A DNA stretch of 64,000 nucleotides from Ancylomarina longa (GCF_003996985.1 NZ_RJJX01000005.1:1-64000); one strand, 5' to 3'. Positions 1 through 9,939 are shown, counted from the stretch's first letter. A program made the numbers and translations. Notes: a model not told the origin generated them from the sequence alone.

Positions 1-1
1 T

Positions 2-118
2 AAAATTGAAATAGTACACTTTATTGAAGTATGGTATAATAAACAAAGAATACATTCTGTTTTGGGCTATTTAACCCCAGATCAATATGGAAAATCTAAA
101 TATATAATCGCGGCTTAA
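2..118 (+). CDS. IS3-family transposase (orfB), C-terminal end only
   Basis: The first 117 bases read as an open frame of 38 codons ending in TAA at 116-118, and the gene begins before the window. The peptide carries the typical end of the rve integrase core of IS3-family OrfB proteins: a WYN-K-QRIHSVLGY-TP-QY pattern, in which the W-YN-RH/S-LGY-P-Y spacing is diagnostic. It would belong to the DDE catalytic subunit of an insertion sequence. Whether the element is intact cannot be judged because the rest lies upstream. The repeat-rich patch that follows may contain its right end, but I could not identify an inverted terminal repeat. Confidence 0.75.
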   Translation, partial: KIEIVHFIEVWYNKQRIHSVLGYLTPDQYGKSKYIIAA

Positions 119-163
119 TATAAAGTCCAGTTTTTTGTTGCATATCCAGCCCCTGGCTATGAG

Positions 164-246
164 ATTGGAGCCTTTCAGGCTCTACTAAATGCGAAGCTAA
201 TTGCAATTGTTTTGAACTTAACAATGTTCGGGCAGATTGCCACGCT
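164..246. repeat. 83-bp intergenic repeat, copy A
   Basis: This stretch is repeated at 704-786 with roughly 85-90% identity by eye. It contains the hairpin GAGCC-TTTCA-GGCTC (169-183), a GAAC...GTTC inverted pair, and ends in an ATTGCCACGC-type segment. The following bases (to about 260) form an imperfect palindrome of the ATTGCCACGC...CAATGA kind, a pattern seen in short dispersed palindromic repeats of many bacteria. No credible gene overlaps it. Confidence 0.7.
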
Positions 247-610
247 GCGCTCACAATGATAGCTATGAATTAGCGCAGGTGCAGTTTGTTGGAGATTACT
301 CTGAAGAAATGGAGCAGTCTGCTGATGTGCAGATGCGCGCTGGCCTGAAAAAAATGCGGGCCAGCGGTGGAGTGAATGGATATTTAGACTTTTCCGCTAA
401 CCGGATAAAGTCGTTAAGAATATCCAGAGTGTGGGGATAGCATATTTTTTTCTTGATTTTTTGGTTCTTTTTGCATCAAGACAAAATGAACGAAAGCATT
501 ACAATCCTATCTCTGAAGAGATTTCTGTTTCGTCGCGAATGATCAGTTCACACTAAAGCATCACTTCAGTCAGCTAATCCCGTAGCCTGAAAAGCTAACA
601 TACTAGAACC

Positions 611-696
611 AGGGGCATCGCCCCTTGTGTGACAAAGCTGTAAGTCATCAGCCTGAATTAACCGTGGCACCTATATACTAGGGGCGATTCCCCTAG
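611..696. repeat. Two GC-rich hairpins in the repeat patch
   Basis: Two perfect short hairpins stand 52 bp apart in otherwise AT-rich DNA: AGGGGC-ATC-GCCCCT at 611-625 and CTAGGGG-CGATT-CCCCTAG at 678-696. Their AGGGGC/CCCCT cores are alike, so they look like two copies of one REP-like palindrome. The rest of 119-912 holds the 83-bp direct repeats, another hairpin (TTTTCCCT-ACGC-AGGGAAAA, 835-854) and no supported gene. Confidence 0.55.
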
Positions 697-703
697 TTAG
701 GGA

Positions 704-786
704 ATTGGAGCCTTTCAGGCTCTACTAATACGAAGCTAATTGCAATTGATTTTGAACTTAGCAGTGTTCGTAAGGATTGCCATGCT
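704..786. repeat. 83-bp intergenic repeat, copy B
   Basis: Second copy of the element at 164-246, in the same orientation 540 bp away. It has the same GAGCC-TTTCA-GGCTC hairpin and GAAC...GTTC pair and differs at scattered bases, so the duplication is not very recent. Confidence 0.7.
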
Positions 787-912
787 TCTCAAATCGAAAC
801 CGCTGAATAAAGGCTCTACAATAGATTTCAGCATTTTTCCCTACGCAGGGAAAATCCCGACAGGGGAAAGGGTGTTTTTCTCTTTAATTCGTAATTAACA
901 CGCAATACGCAC

Positions 913-3900
913 TTATACTTCTACCATTTCGGATAATTTCCCATACAAGATATAGGCTTTCACTTCTTCAAAGCCAAGTTGCTGAATTAATCTTTTGTAG
1001 GTACTTATCTGGTTGATATGAGATTTTAACTTTTTCATTCCAAATTTATAATCGATAACAACGGCTTGCTTATCCTTATAAATAACCCGATCGGGACGCT
1101 GAATGTCTCCTTTCCCTAATAAAATATCCCGTTCGTTAATCACTGTCCATTCTCTAGTGAAAAAACCAGAAACCGATGGATCTGCAAGTATCCCTGATGC
1201 AAAATCAGAAATCTCGTGTGCTTGTTTTTCATCAATTTTACCTTCGAATTGCAACTGTTTTACAGCTTTTTCCAAATCATCACTATAATGAATTAATTGA
1301 AATAACTGATGCAAAATATTCCCACGGCTAACTGGTGAGAAGTTCTCTACCGAATCGGCTTCCGAGAAATCGAAATAATCGGCTGAATGAGACCGTAATT
1401 TTAAACGATCATCCAATAAGGAAGCAGGATAAGATTCCAGATTCTTCTTCTCTATCAGAGCTTTTGATAGGCTTTTACCAGACAAAGTTCCTAATTCAAA
1501 AACTCCAGTCTCGGCATTCCAGTTATTACTCAAACTTACAATCTTGTTTCCGAAAAAATCGGAAGTATAATTGGTAGCATTCTCCAACAGAAATTTCAAT
1601 AAATCAGCAATCGTTTTTATTTCCTTATTCTCATTATTCGGAGCATAGGCGATAAATACTTCCTCGGCTCTGGTTTGAGCCACATACAAAAGATTTAAAT
1701 TATCAATATAAGCTTGTAATTTTTCGGTGAAGTAAGCTTCAAAATAAATGGTATCCCTCAGCGTGCTGCTGTAACGAACCGGCAAAACATCCAAAGTATT
1801 AAATCCTTCTACTTTAGGCTGGCACCAAAGAATATTTGTATGTCGGGTATTATCTATATCCCAATTACAAAATGGTAAGATAACTGCTTTAAACTCCAAT
1901 CCTTTTGATTTATGGATGGTCATTATTCGAATTGCATCTTGCTGATCGGACACCGAAATCACCTCCTTCTCTTTTCTCTCCTGCCAATATTGCAGAAAAG
2001 CATTGAGCTCAGGTGCATCGTTTTTGGTAAATCCAAGTACAAAATCCTGAAAAGCTTCTAAATAAGGATAATCCTTAGGATTGTTATTCAAATGGAAAAT
2101 AGCAATTAGTTTCTCCACCAAATCATACAATGGCTGTCGCTTTAATTCCGGGATAGACTCTAAAAATTCAGATGGAAAACAAGACTCCAAAAAGGTTTCA
2201 AGCTCTATTACAGCAAACATGTCATCACTCTCCCCAGGTTCATTATCCTGAATATAAACCTGAAATTCCTGTTTCAGAAAGCCTAGATTTATTTTGTCTT
2301 CGGGATACACGAAAAAGTGAAGCAAATGAATAAGAAAATTAACAACGGAAGCATTTTTCAAATAGAGTGAATCGTTAGAAATCACCTCGTAATTCACATT
2401 CTCTATTGCATTTTCGCTAGCTGCATAACTCATTAAAGTATCCGCAACAATTCCTCCTTCTCTTCCATTTCGCACTAAAATGGCAATATCCCGAGCCTGA
2501 TATCCATTTTCCTGCAGAAGCTCAATTTTATACGGTAAATCCTCCAGCACCTTATCGGTCCAGTCCTGCTCCGTTTCCTTATCGATAAATTGAATATTTA
2601 CATATCCTTGTACTTTTTCTTTTTTATCCGGCAAGTGTTGATATACATCCTGATAAGCATTCAGTATTTTTTGCTGTTCTTCGTTTAAACTCTCCGATAT
2701 TTCGGATGGAATGGATGCATTGTAATCGTTCTGCAAAATTTGAGATGCCAGCGCAAATACAGCGTTATTAAAATCAATAATATTCCTGCTACTTCGCCAA
2801 TTATAATTTAAACTTAAGCCATCAACTCCAAAGCTTTTAAAATCCTTATCCAGTTGCTCCGAAAGTAATTTCCAATCCCCATTTCTCCATCGATATATCG
2901 ATTGCTTAACATCTCCTACCACCAATGAATGATGATCTTCGGATAAAGAATTAGCCACCAATGGTCGAAAATTATCCCATTGCATTGCCGATGTATCTTG
3001 AAATTCATCGATCATAAAGTGCTGATAGGCATTTCCTATTTTTTCATAGATAAACGGAGAATCATTGTCCCCAATGATATTGCGAAGTAATCGGCTGGCA
3101 TCCGAAAGCAAGAAAATATTCTCCCCTTCGGTGTACTTTTGAATCTGCTTTGACAAATCCGTTAAAATCCCTAAGGTGTATATGTAACCCAAGGTTTTAT
3201 CTATAGATCGGTACAACATTCCCTGCTCATCGTAATATACAATAGCATCTTTCAGCAATTCATTTAAGCCACCATAAAAAACAGATTCTATAGCTTGCTT
3301 TTCGTCCGAACTTGCTTTACCGGTCATCCATTTCTGAACCGTATCCATAGCATTTCGGGCTCGAATGCCTGGTTCCATCTTACCTCCCAAACCCAGACTG
3401 GTGAGATAACCTGCAACGCCTGATTTCCCGTAGGAGAAATTAGCAACATCCAGTCCTTGTTGTTGAATGAGATTTCTGGCCTTTTCTCCGATTTGTGCAA
3501 AATAATTTTCAAAATCAGTCTTAATTTCTGCCAAACTTTTTCGATAGGAGCTTAAAAAATTCTTATCCGAAAGTTTCAGGATCAATTGATCAGAAAAATT
3601 TTGGAAATCCTCCTTAAAAACCTCCCGACCCAAGACCATAATATCCTGCTTAAAGTTCCAGGTCTTCCCATCCCTAATTTTTGACTCTGCAAATGCGGAC
3701 AACCAAGCTCTTAATTGAGAGTCGTGGTCTACTTCCAACAACAATAAATCAACTACCTCATTTAATACCCGACCTTGATCCAATTCAATATTATATCCCA
3801 TTTGCAAACCAATCTCGCGAGTAAAGGATCGAACCACCTTCTGAAAAAAACTATCAATGGTCGTTACCGAGAAACGAGAATAGTCATGGAGCAAGCGAGT

Positions 3901-4176
3901 CAGAATCTCCTTTGCTCTTACTTTTAATTGCAATGGACTCCATTGATGTTTAGCACATAAATCAGCAGCATAAGCAGAATCTGTACCTTCCGATAAAATG
4001 TAAATCTCCTTTACAATTCTCGACTTCATTTCATCTGTAGCCTTATTGGTAAAAGTTACAGCGAGAATTGTCTTATAATTTAAAGGATCATCAAAAACCA
4101 GGTTTAAATACTCATTTGTTAAGGTGAAAGTTTTACCTGATCCTGCTGATGCTCTGTAGATAGTGAGTCTTGACAT
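913..4176 (-). CDS. addA: UvrD/RecB-type helicase-nuclease, AddA-like
   Basis: Superfamily 1 DNA helicase with a C-terminal nuclease, probably the AddA subunit of the AddAB double-strand-break processing enzyme in the cytoplasm. The Walker A motif (ASAGSGKT) lies at residues 8-15 from the chosen start. Further SF1 signs are AVTFTNKA, DEFQD (Walker B), VGDVKQSIYRWR, IMTIHKSKGLEF and VAQTRAEE. Near the C-terminus, VVIDYKFG fits the catalytic motif of RecB/PD-(D/E)XK nucleases. I chose the ATG at 4176 because family members begin with a short lead into the P-loop; an in-frame ATG at 4224 would add 16 unlikely residues. The usual partner addB is not adjacent: the downstream side is insertion-sequence debris. 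Confidence 0.85.
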   Translation of the reverse strand: MSRLTIYRASAGSGKTFTLTNEYLNLVFDDPLNYKTILAVTFTNKATDEMKSRIVKEIYILSEGTDSAYAADLCAKHQWSPLQLKVRAKEILTRLLHDYSRFSVTTIDSFFQKVVRSFTREIGLQMGYNIELDQGRVLNEVVDLLLLEVDHDSQLRAWLSAFAESKIRDGKTWNFKQDIMVLGREVFKEDFQNFSDQLILKLSDKNFLSSYRKSLAEIKTDFENYFAQIGEKARNLIQQQGLDVANFSYGKSGVAGYLTSLGLGGKMEPGIRARNAMDTVQKWMTGKASSDEKQAIESVFYGGLNELLKDAIVYYDEQGMLYRSIDKTLGYIYTLGILTDLSKQIQKYTEGENIFLLSDASRLLRNIIGDNDSPFIYEKIGNAYQHFMIDEFQDTSAMQWDNFRPLVANSLSEDHHSLVVGDVKQSIYRWRNGDWKLLSEQLDKDFKSFGVDGLSLNYNWRSSRNIIDFNNAVFALASQILQNDYNASIPSEISESLNEEQQKILNAYQDVYQHLPDKKEKVQGYVNIQFIDKETEQDWTDKVLEDLPYKIELLQENGYQARDIAILVRNGREGGIVADTLMSYAASENAIENVNYEVISNDSLYLKNASVVNFLIHLLHFFVYPEDKINLGFLKQEFQVYIQDNEPGESDDMFAVIELETFLESCFPSEFLESIPELKRQPLYDLVEKLIAIFHLNNNPKDYPYLEAFQDFVLGFTKNDAPELNAFLQYWQERKEKEVISVSDQQDAIRIMTIHKSKGLEFKAVILPFCNWDIDNTRHTNILWCQPKVEGFNTLDVLPVRYSSTLRDTIYFEAYFTEKLQAYIDNLNLLYVAQTRAEEVFIAYAPNNENKEIKTIADLLKFLLENATNYTSDFFGNKIVSLSNNWNAETGVFELGTLSGKSLSKALIEKKNLESYPASLLDDRLKLRSHSADYFDFSEADSVENFSPVSRGNILHQLFQLIHYSDDLEKAVKQLQFEGKIDEKQAHEISDFASGILADPSVSGFFTREWTVINERDILLGKGDIQRPDRVIYKDKQAVVIDYKFGMKKLKSHINQISTYKRLIQQLGFEEVKAYILYGKLSEMVEV

Positions 4177-4542
4177 GTAGTTGCAATATTTAATCCGAAA
4201 ATACAAATTAATTCCTATCTCCAATAAGAGAAAAAGACTTCTTTTCCGGATAAAATAACTTCACCATTTCAGTGGCAATGAGTACTATTTTTTTGACAAA
4301 ACTCAAAATTACATAATAAAATAGGCTGTTTAATTTTAAATAATCTGAAATTATCCGTCATTCTGCGACATGCTCCCATAAAACCCAGACTCCGCAAAAT
4401 ACTCTTTATAAAATCATTATGAACGTAATACCCACACTCTAAAACATACTTAATCTGTTAATTAATAAATATTGACTAATATCTCAATTTTAATTAACTT
4501 AAACTGTATTATCAGAATATTCACTTAAAAAACCAACCAATT

Positions 4543-7500
4543 ATGAAAAAATTTTTTACACTCTTTCTCTGTCTTACTTTTATTTTGGGGAATGGCTATT
4601 CTCAAAAAAGAGATGTTAATTCCGAGGGAAAATACAAAGGAATTATTCGAATAAAATTCAGCCCAAAAGCCAGGCAAAAAGTAGAAGCATTAAATCAAAT
4701 GCTTCTTGAGAAAAAGCAACTTAAAGTTACTGCACAAGAAGCTTTTGTACGCACAAACATTCCGAATATCGATCGTGTAAATCAACAATTCAGTGCCAAT
4801 AAAATGCGCAGAGTTTTTCGAGATGCCGGAAAATTTGAAGCCAAGCATCGCCAATATGGATTGCATTTATGGTATGAGGTGGAATTTAGCTCTGCAACTC
4901 CTGTTTCTCAACTAATTCAATCTTACCAGAATTTAGCCGAAATTTCGATTGCCGAAGGGATAAATGCCACCCAAATGATTGGAAAAACGCACGCAACGGA
5001 AGGCAAACCTCTTGCTGCGCCGGCCTCCTTACCATCTGGTACAAACGATCCTTTATTTCCTGACCAATGGCATTATAACAATACCGGACAAAATAACGGA
5101 ACTCCGGGTGCCGACATCAGTTTATTAGATGCATGGCAAGTAGAAACAGGAAATCCAAATGTGATTGTTGCCATAGAGGATGGCGGAATAGATTATACAC
5201 ATGAGGATTTGGCCGCCAATATGTGGACCAATCCTAACGAAATTGCCGGTAACGGTATTGATGATGATAATAATGGGTATGTGGATGATATTTATGGCTA
5301 TAATTTCGCCGATGATACGGGTAACCTATTTATCGCAGATCATGGAACCCACGTTGCAGGAACTGTAGCTGCAGTAACCAATAATGGTATTGGAGTAAGT
5401 GGTGTTGCCGGAGGAAGCGGAAATAACGATGGCGTTCGTTTAATGTCCTGTAATGTATTTGGTTCCACAAACGGTGGTTTTGCCGAAGCATACACCTATG
5501 CTGCCGACAATGGCGCTGTTATCTCACAAAATAGCTGGGGATATACTTATCCTTTTTCCTACGATCAGGCAGTATTGGATGGTATCGATTATTTTATCGC
5601 AAATGCAGGTGGACCTAACGCTCCAATGAATGGAGGATTGGTAGTATTTGCAGCAGGAAACAGTAAATCTCAAAGCCGATACTATCCGGCTTATTATCAA
5701 AATGTAATTGCCGTTGCTGCTACCAATAAGAACGATGTAAAATCCTACTATTCCAATTACGGAACTTGGGTGGATATATCTGCTCCGGGAGGGGAATTGG
5801 AGAATACCAATGAAGATCCAACAGCTATTCACAGTACGCTTCCCAATAACTCTTATGGTGTGATGCAGGGAACCTCCATGGCTTGTCCTCATGTATCAGG
5901 GGTTGCCGCATTAATCGTTTCGAAATATGCAGGTAATATTACTGCGGATGAGGTTCGTGCTAAATTGGTTGATAATACCGACCCAATTGATAATCTTAAC
6001 AGTTTTTTTTATGCAGGGAAACTTGGTAGTGGAAGGTTGAATGCCTACAAAGCTTTAACCGATGATAATCTACCAGCTGTGCCTTCTGGCTTAACGACCA
6101 CAAATGTAACGCAAACATCATTCACCATTAGCTGGAATGCTGTGGGAAGTGCTACTTCTTACGATCTACAAGTACGGGAACAAGGAGGTAGTTGGCAAAC
6201 AGTAAACACCACAGCTATTACCTATGATTATTCCATTGCCAGTGCAGAAACCACCTACGAATTTAGAGTTCGCGCCAACAATGATGCCGGATCAAGTGGA
6301 TATTCTGCTATTTCTTCTGTAAGCACTCAAGCAGCGCCAACTGCACCAAATACGCCAAGTAATTTAATAGCGTCCAATATAACCTATAACTCCTTTACCA
6401 TTAGTTGGGATGCTGTAAGTAATGCTAATGATTACGATTTAGATCTTCGCCCTGTTGGTGGTAGCTGGACAACAGTTAATCTAACGAGCAACACTTACAA
6501 TTACACTGGACTGAATGCTGAAACGACCTACGAATTTAAGGTAAGAGCAAATAATACCGTTGGTTCGAGCAGCTATTCTGCCACCGCTTCGGCTACAACA
6601 CTTGTGGCTCCAACAGCACCTGCTACACCTGTTAATTTAACAGCTTCCAATATTACCTACAATTCCTTTACTATTAGCTGGGATGCAGTAAGTAATGCGG
6701 ATGACTACGATTTAGATCTTCGCCCTACTGGTGGTAGCTGGACAACAGTTAATCTGACGAACAACACCTACAATTACACTAGCTTGAATGCTGAAACGAC
6801 CTACGAATTTAGGGTAAGAGCGAATAATACAGTTGGTTCCAGTAACTATACTGCCATTGCTTCGGCAACTACTTTAGTAGCACCAGCTGTACCAGGAATA
6901 CCCACCAATGTGATGGCTTCCAATATCACTTATAATTCTTTCACCATTAGCTGGGATACAGTAAGCGATGCAGATGATTACGATTTAGATATCCGCGAAA
7001 GCGGAGGTAGTTGGACAAGTTTTAATACCAGTACAACATCCTATAATTATAATAATGCAACAGCATCTACTACCTATGAATTTAGAGTTCGGGCTAATAA
7101 TAATGTGGGATCGGGAAATTATTCAGCTATAGGAACACTAAGTACTGATCCTATTCCTGTTCCTGCAATTCCAACTGGATTATCTGCATCCAATATCACA
7201 TCCAGTTCCTTCTCTTTAAGTTGGGACAGCATGGAATTTGCCGAAAGCTATGATGTTCAGATACACAAATTGGGTGGTAGCTGGGAATTCTTCTCCTCTT
7301 CTGCTACTACTTTTGATTACAACAACGCACTTGCCGAGACTACCTATGAATATCAGGTTCGAGCAAATAATAGCAGTGGCAATAGTGATTATACAGCGGT
7401 GCAATCATTAACCACCCTTACTGTTGCTACAACACCAGATTATTGTCAATCCTATGGTAAAGCCACCCGCTACGAATACATCGATTTGGTAGAGTTGGCA

Positions 7501-8163
7501 GATATGAGTAATCCTTCTGGAGATGATGGTGGTTATGGTGATTATACCGGATTAACAGCCAATATATCACCCGGAAGCAATTACAACTTGAATTTCTCCG
7601 CTGCATATAAATCCAGAACTTATGTAATTCACTGGAAAATTTATATTGACTTCGATCGTAATGGTAATTTTACGAACAGTGAATTATTGGTATCCGGATA
7701 TTCCGCAAGTAGTGGTATATCCTCAGCAAATATTTCTGTTCCTGCGAATGCCGTAATCGGGCAAACCAGAATGAGGGTTATTTTGAAACACCGCAGGGCA
7801 GCCAATAATGCTTGTCAGATTTTCAGCCAAGGTGAAGTGGAAGATTATACCATCAATATTTCCAATTCGGCTCCTGCTGTAGCTGTCAAATCCGCATTCT
7901 TTGGCTCGCCATTGAGTCAAACTCCTCCAATTGAGGAATTTAAATTATATCCAAATCCCGTTAAGGATTTTGTGACTTTATACATTCAAGGTAACATTCA
8001 GTCTAAAGTAAGAATAAGTTCTATCACCGGTAAAACAATTAGATTGCTTACCCTTGATCAGGAAGATAATACGATTGATGTTTCTGATTTACCAACAGGA
8101 ATGTATTTTATCTCGCTGGAGGATGGAGATGAAATCATTACCAAAAAGCTGATTAAATTATAA
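4543..8163 (+). CDS. Secreted S8 subtilase with FN3 repeats, GEVED domain and T9SS type A tail
   Basis: Predicted secreted serine protease of 1206 residues. A signal peptide occupies residues 1-20. A propeptide-like stretch precedes the subtilisin domain at about 190-505, with Asp213 in IEDGG, His267 in DHGTHVAG, oxyanion Asn373 in AAGNS and Ser445 in GTSMACPHVSG. Five fibronectin type III modules of about 91 residues follow (511-965), then a GEVED domain (about 970-1125, ending GEVEDYTI). The C-terminal sorting domain (about 1130-1206) has LYPNPVKD and ends in KKLIKL, typical of type IX secretion type A tails. The protein should cross the outer membrane through the T9SS and be released or attached at the surface. 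The substrate is unknown. It has its own terminator and appears monocistronic. Confidence 0.93.
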   Translation: MKKFFTLFLCLTFILGNGYSQKRDVNSEGKYKGIIRIKFSPKARQKVEALNQMLLEKKQLKVTAQEAFVRTNIPNIDRVNQQFSANKMRRVFRDAGKFEAKHRQYGLHLWYEVEFSSATPVSQLIQSYQNLAEISIAEGINATQMIGKTHATEGKPLAAPASLPSGTNDPLFPDQWHYNNTGQNNGTPGADISLLDAWQVETGNPNVIVAIEDGGIDYTHEDLAANMWTNPNEIAGNGIDDDNNGYVDDIYGYNFADDTGNLFIADHGTHVAGTVAAVTNNGIGVSGVAGGSGNNDGVRLMSCNVFGSTNGGFAEAYTYAADNGAVISQNSWGYTYPFSYDQAVLDGIDYFIANAGGPNAPMNGGLVVFAAGNSKSQSRYYPAYYQNVIAVAATNKNDVKSYYSNYGTWVDISAPGGELENTNEDPTAIHSTLPNNSYGVMQGTSMACPHVSGVAALIVSKYAGNITADEVRAKLVDNTDPIDNLNSFFYAGKLGSGRLNAYKALTDDNLPAVPSGLTTTNVTQTSFTISWNAVGSATSYDLQVREQGGSWQTVNTTAITYDYSIASAETTYEFRVRANNDAGSSGYSAISSVSTQAAPTAPNTPSNLIASNITYNSFTISWDAVSNANDYDLDLRPVGGSWTTVNLTSNTYNYTGLNAETTYEFKVRANNTVGSSSYSATASATTLVAPTAPATPVNLTASNITYNSFTISWDAVSNADDYDLDLRPTGGSWTTVNLTNNTYNYTSLNAETTYEFRVRANNTVGSSNYTAIASATTLVAPAVPGIPTNVMASNITYNSFTISWDTVSDADDYDLDIRESGGSWTSFNTSTTSYNYNNATASTTYEFRVRANNNVGSGNYSAIGTLSTDPIPVPAIPTGLSASNITSSSFSLSWDSMEFAESYDVQIHKLGGSWEFFSSSATTFDYNNALAETTYEYQVRANNSSGNSDYTAVQSLTTLTVATTPDYCQSYGKATRYEYIDLVELADMSNPSGDDGGYGDYTGLTANISPGSNYNLNFSAAYKSRTYVIHWKIYIDFDRNGNFTNSELLVSGYSASSGISSANISVPANAVIGQTRMRVILKHRRAANNACQIFSQGEVEDYTINISNSAPAVAVKSAFFGSPLSQTPPIEEFKLYPNPVKDFVTLYIQGNIQSKVRISSITGKTIRLLTLDQEDNTIDVSDLPTGMYFISLEDGDEIITKKLIKL
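6073..7437 (+). repeat. Five FN3-coding tandem repeats of about 273 bp
   Basis: The subtilase gene contains five tandem units coding for FN3 modules with a period of about 91 codons, judged from the spacing of the SFTISW segments. Units 2 and 3 are nearly identical and unit 4 is close, at DNA as well as protein level (shared stretches such as SWDAVSNA and ETTYEF-VRANN). Units 1 and 5 diverge. This points to recent unit duplication or gene conversion in the middle of the array, so unit number may vary between strains. Confidence 0.8.
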
Positions 8164-8179
8164 AAAACCATTTAAAAAT

Positions 8180-8214
8180 AAAGAGACAGATGAGGCTCAT
8201 CTGTCTCTTTTTAT
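8180..8214 (+). terminator. Rho-independent terminator of the subtilase gene
   Basis: A perfect 14-bp stem (8180-8193 with 8197-8210) with a GGC loop is followed by T residues, 16 bp after the subtilase stop codon. Confidence 0.85.
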
Positions 8215-8334
8215 AAATAAACCCATAGTATTTTGCAACCTTTAAAAGCCTGACTACGTTTCTAATATACACCCCACGCTAAGATTTAGTCAATTTGCTG
8301 CCCTCCTATTGTTTTCATTAAAAAACAATTTATT

Positions 8335-8748
8335 ATGAAACAATTTATTATGAAACAATTTATATTTATTATTTTGGCAATTTTTCTATTGGGAGCTTGT
8401 AGTACTTATTCCGCATTCGAGACTTCTGAATCTGATAAAAACAATCAAGAAACGGCTATCGTTCAAGACAGCACTAAATATGAGTTATTAATATTAGATA
8501 TTGGTTTTGAGAGTTGGTTTGCCACTCGCAACCTTAGAGCTTCTGCTCATTCCGAATGGTACTACACAAACTGGAATCAGATCTATGTCAATGAATGGAA
8601 TAGATTGTATTTGGAAGGACATCCCTATTTTGAAAACTATATTGATTATAGTCCCTATGAAGAATACGGATTCGACATCAATTACAAATTATACAATTAC
8701 TTCCAATTTGTAGAAGAAAAGACGGGAATCAAGTTGGTTACAAGGTAA
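8335..8748 (+). CDS. DUF6146-family lipoprotein
   Basis: Small predicted lipoprotein of 137 residues. A hydrophobic segment ends in the lipobox LLGAC with Cys22, so the protein should be anchored in the inner or outer membrane facing the periplasm. The mature part resembles DUF6146 of Bacteroidota: an ELLILDIGFESWFAT segment, a WYY--WN--YVNEWN--Y core, and a Y-DINYKLYNYFQFVEEKTG end. Function unknown. The start is ambiguous: a 15-bp unit containing ATGAAACAATTTATT is tandemly repeated, giving in-frame ATGs at 8335 and 8350. Starting at 8350 leaves a more usual 17-residue signal peptide. Flanked by terminators on both sides. Confidence 0.7.
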   Translation: MKQFIMKQFIFIILAIFLLGACSTYSAFETSESDKNNQETAIVQDSTKYELLILDIGFESWFATRNLRASAHSEWYYTNWNQIYVNEWNRLYLEGHPYFENYIDYSPYEEYGFDINYKLYNYFQFVEEKTGIKLVTR

Positions 8749-8752
8749 AAAA

Positions 8753-8785
8753 CGGGAGATTCAAAATGAATGAATGAATCTCCCG
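8753..8785. terminator. Bidirectional terminator between convergent genes
   Basis: An 11-bp stem CGGGAGATTCA (8753-8763) pairs with TGAATCTCCCG (8775-8785). It lies between the convergent ends of the DUF6146 lipoprotein gene and the DUF3078 gene. Confidence 0.75.
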
Positions 8786-8814
8786 CTTACTCCTGATATT
8801 TTTATAGATACTCT

Positions 8815-9699
8815 CTAGAATTTATAAGCCAATCCTATACCGATAATCTCTTTAAATTGAATTTTAGGTCCTTTATTATTACCACTCTTATCGATGTAAT
8901 CAACATCATCATCGTAAACCAGTGATGTATTAACCGTTGCTGTAAGAAAATCATTAACCTTCATATTAAGCATCACTTGCCAGGTCACATCTATATTACC
9001 AAAGTTATTAGTGTAATTGGTAAACAAATCCAGTATACTCTTCAGGTTCACATTTTCCATGATATCCTTATTAAGTGCCAATTTCGAGAATGCACCAAAC
9101 TCGCCTCTAAATTTATCACCTGGATCTACACCAAAAGCTCCTTGATTCGATAATTCATCATCATTAACGATGGTCATTTTACTCGTAATTGGTGAGATGT
9201 AGGCAGAGAATACTTCACTTGGTTTGTAATCCATACCCAAGGATAAAGTAACATATGCCGGAGCAAAAAAGTTAGAAACCTTTACATCATCCTCTCCAGC
9301 AGTATTACTATAATTGTATCCCTTAGCAAACTGTGTTTTCAGATCTAATAAAGCGCTATAATACCATTCGCCACCATCTTTATATCCATATTTGGTTACA
9401 AAATCGATTTTATCGATACTCTTCCGTACTTCCTGATCGCCTTGTTTTATCAGGCCATACTCCATATTCAAGGTATTTTCCCAGCTATTTTTCCCTTTAT
9501 TAAAATTGGAAAATAAATTCAGTTGCCCGTTGGTAGAGATTGCATTATCGCCACCGCCAGACCAATTGGTTAGCGAAGTTTGAGAAAAACTAATGGAGAC
9601 CATTCCTCCTTTTTTCCAATACGATGAATCCTGTTTGCTTTGAGAAAAACCACAAAATACAAGCATTGCTAATAAAAGTGTTAGATTTAATTTTTTCAT
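8815..9699 (-). CDS. DUF3078 domain protein, predicted outer-membrane protein
   Basis: A 294-residue protein with a cleavable signal peptide (residues 1 to about 19). The mature start WKKGGMVSISFSQTSLTNW and the WSGGGDNAIS segment after it are characteristic of DUF3078, a Bacteroidota family. Alternating strands, aromatic residues and a C-terminal end in YKF suggest a beta-barrel in the outer membrane. The precise role is unknown. Single gene, convergent with the upstream lipoprotein gene and divergent from mnmA. Confidence 0.82.
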   Translation of the reverse strand: MKKLNLTLLLAMLVFCGFSQSKQDSSYWKKGGMVSISFSQTSLTNWSGGGDNAISTNGQLNLFSNFNKGKNSWENTLNMEYGLIKQGDQEVRKSIDKIDFVTKYGYKDGGEWYYSALLDLKTQFAKGYNYSNTAGEDDVKVSNFFAPAYVTLSLGMDYKPSEVFSAYISPITSKMTIVNDDELSNQGAFGVDPGDKFRGEFGAFSKLALNKDIMENVNLKSILDLFTNYTNNFGNIDVTWQVMLNMKVNDFLTATVNTSLVYDDDVDYIDKSGNNKGPKIQFKEIIGIGLAYKF

Positions 9700-9939
9700 A
9701 GGTTAATTTTTTCATTTATGAATAGAAAGAACATATCTCAACAAAATAATAACCATTATCAGGAAGAATCATATAGCTTGTACCGCCAACAGTTTCTCCT
9801 TTATTATTCTGATAAGATTGTAAACAACAATGGCTATGGTTCCTTCTTTAAATTCAATCTAAGTTAGCTTATTTTCTTCAGTTCAGAAAATTCATAACAA
9901 AACTTATATCAGAATAAAAAACCAATCCATCCGGTACAA

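Noticed and set aside
237-440. 67-codon open frame in the left repeat patch
   Set aside because: It starts inside a duplicated palindromic element, matches no family I know, and the second copy of the element does not keep the frame.
5524-5892. Minus-strand open frame inside the subtilase gene
   Set aside because: A shadow of the protease catalytic region; the plus frame carries the His/Ser active-site motifs and signal peptide.
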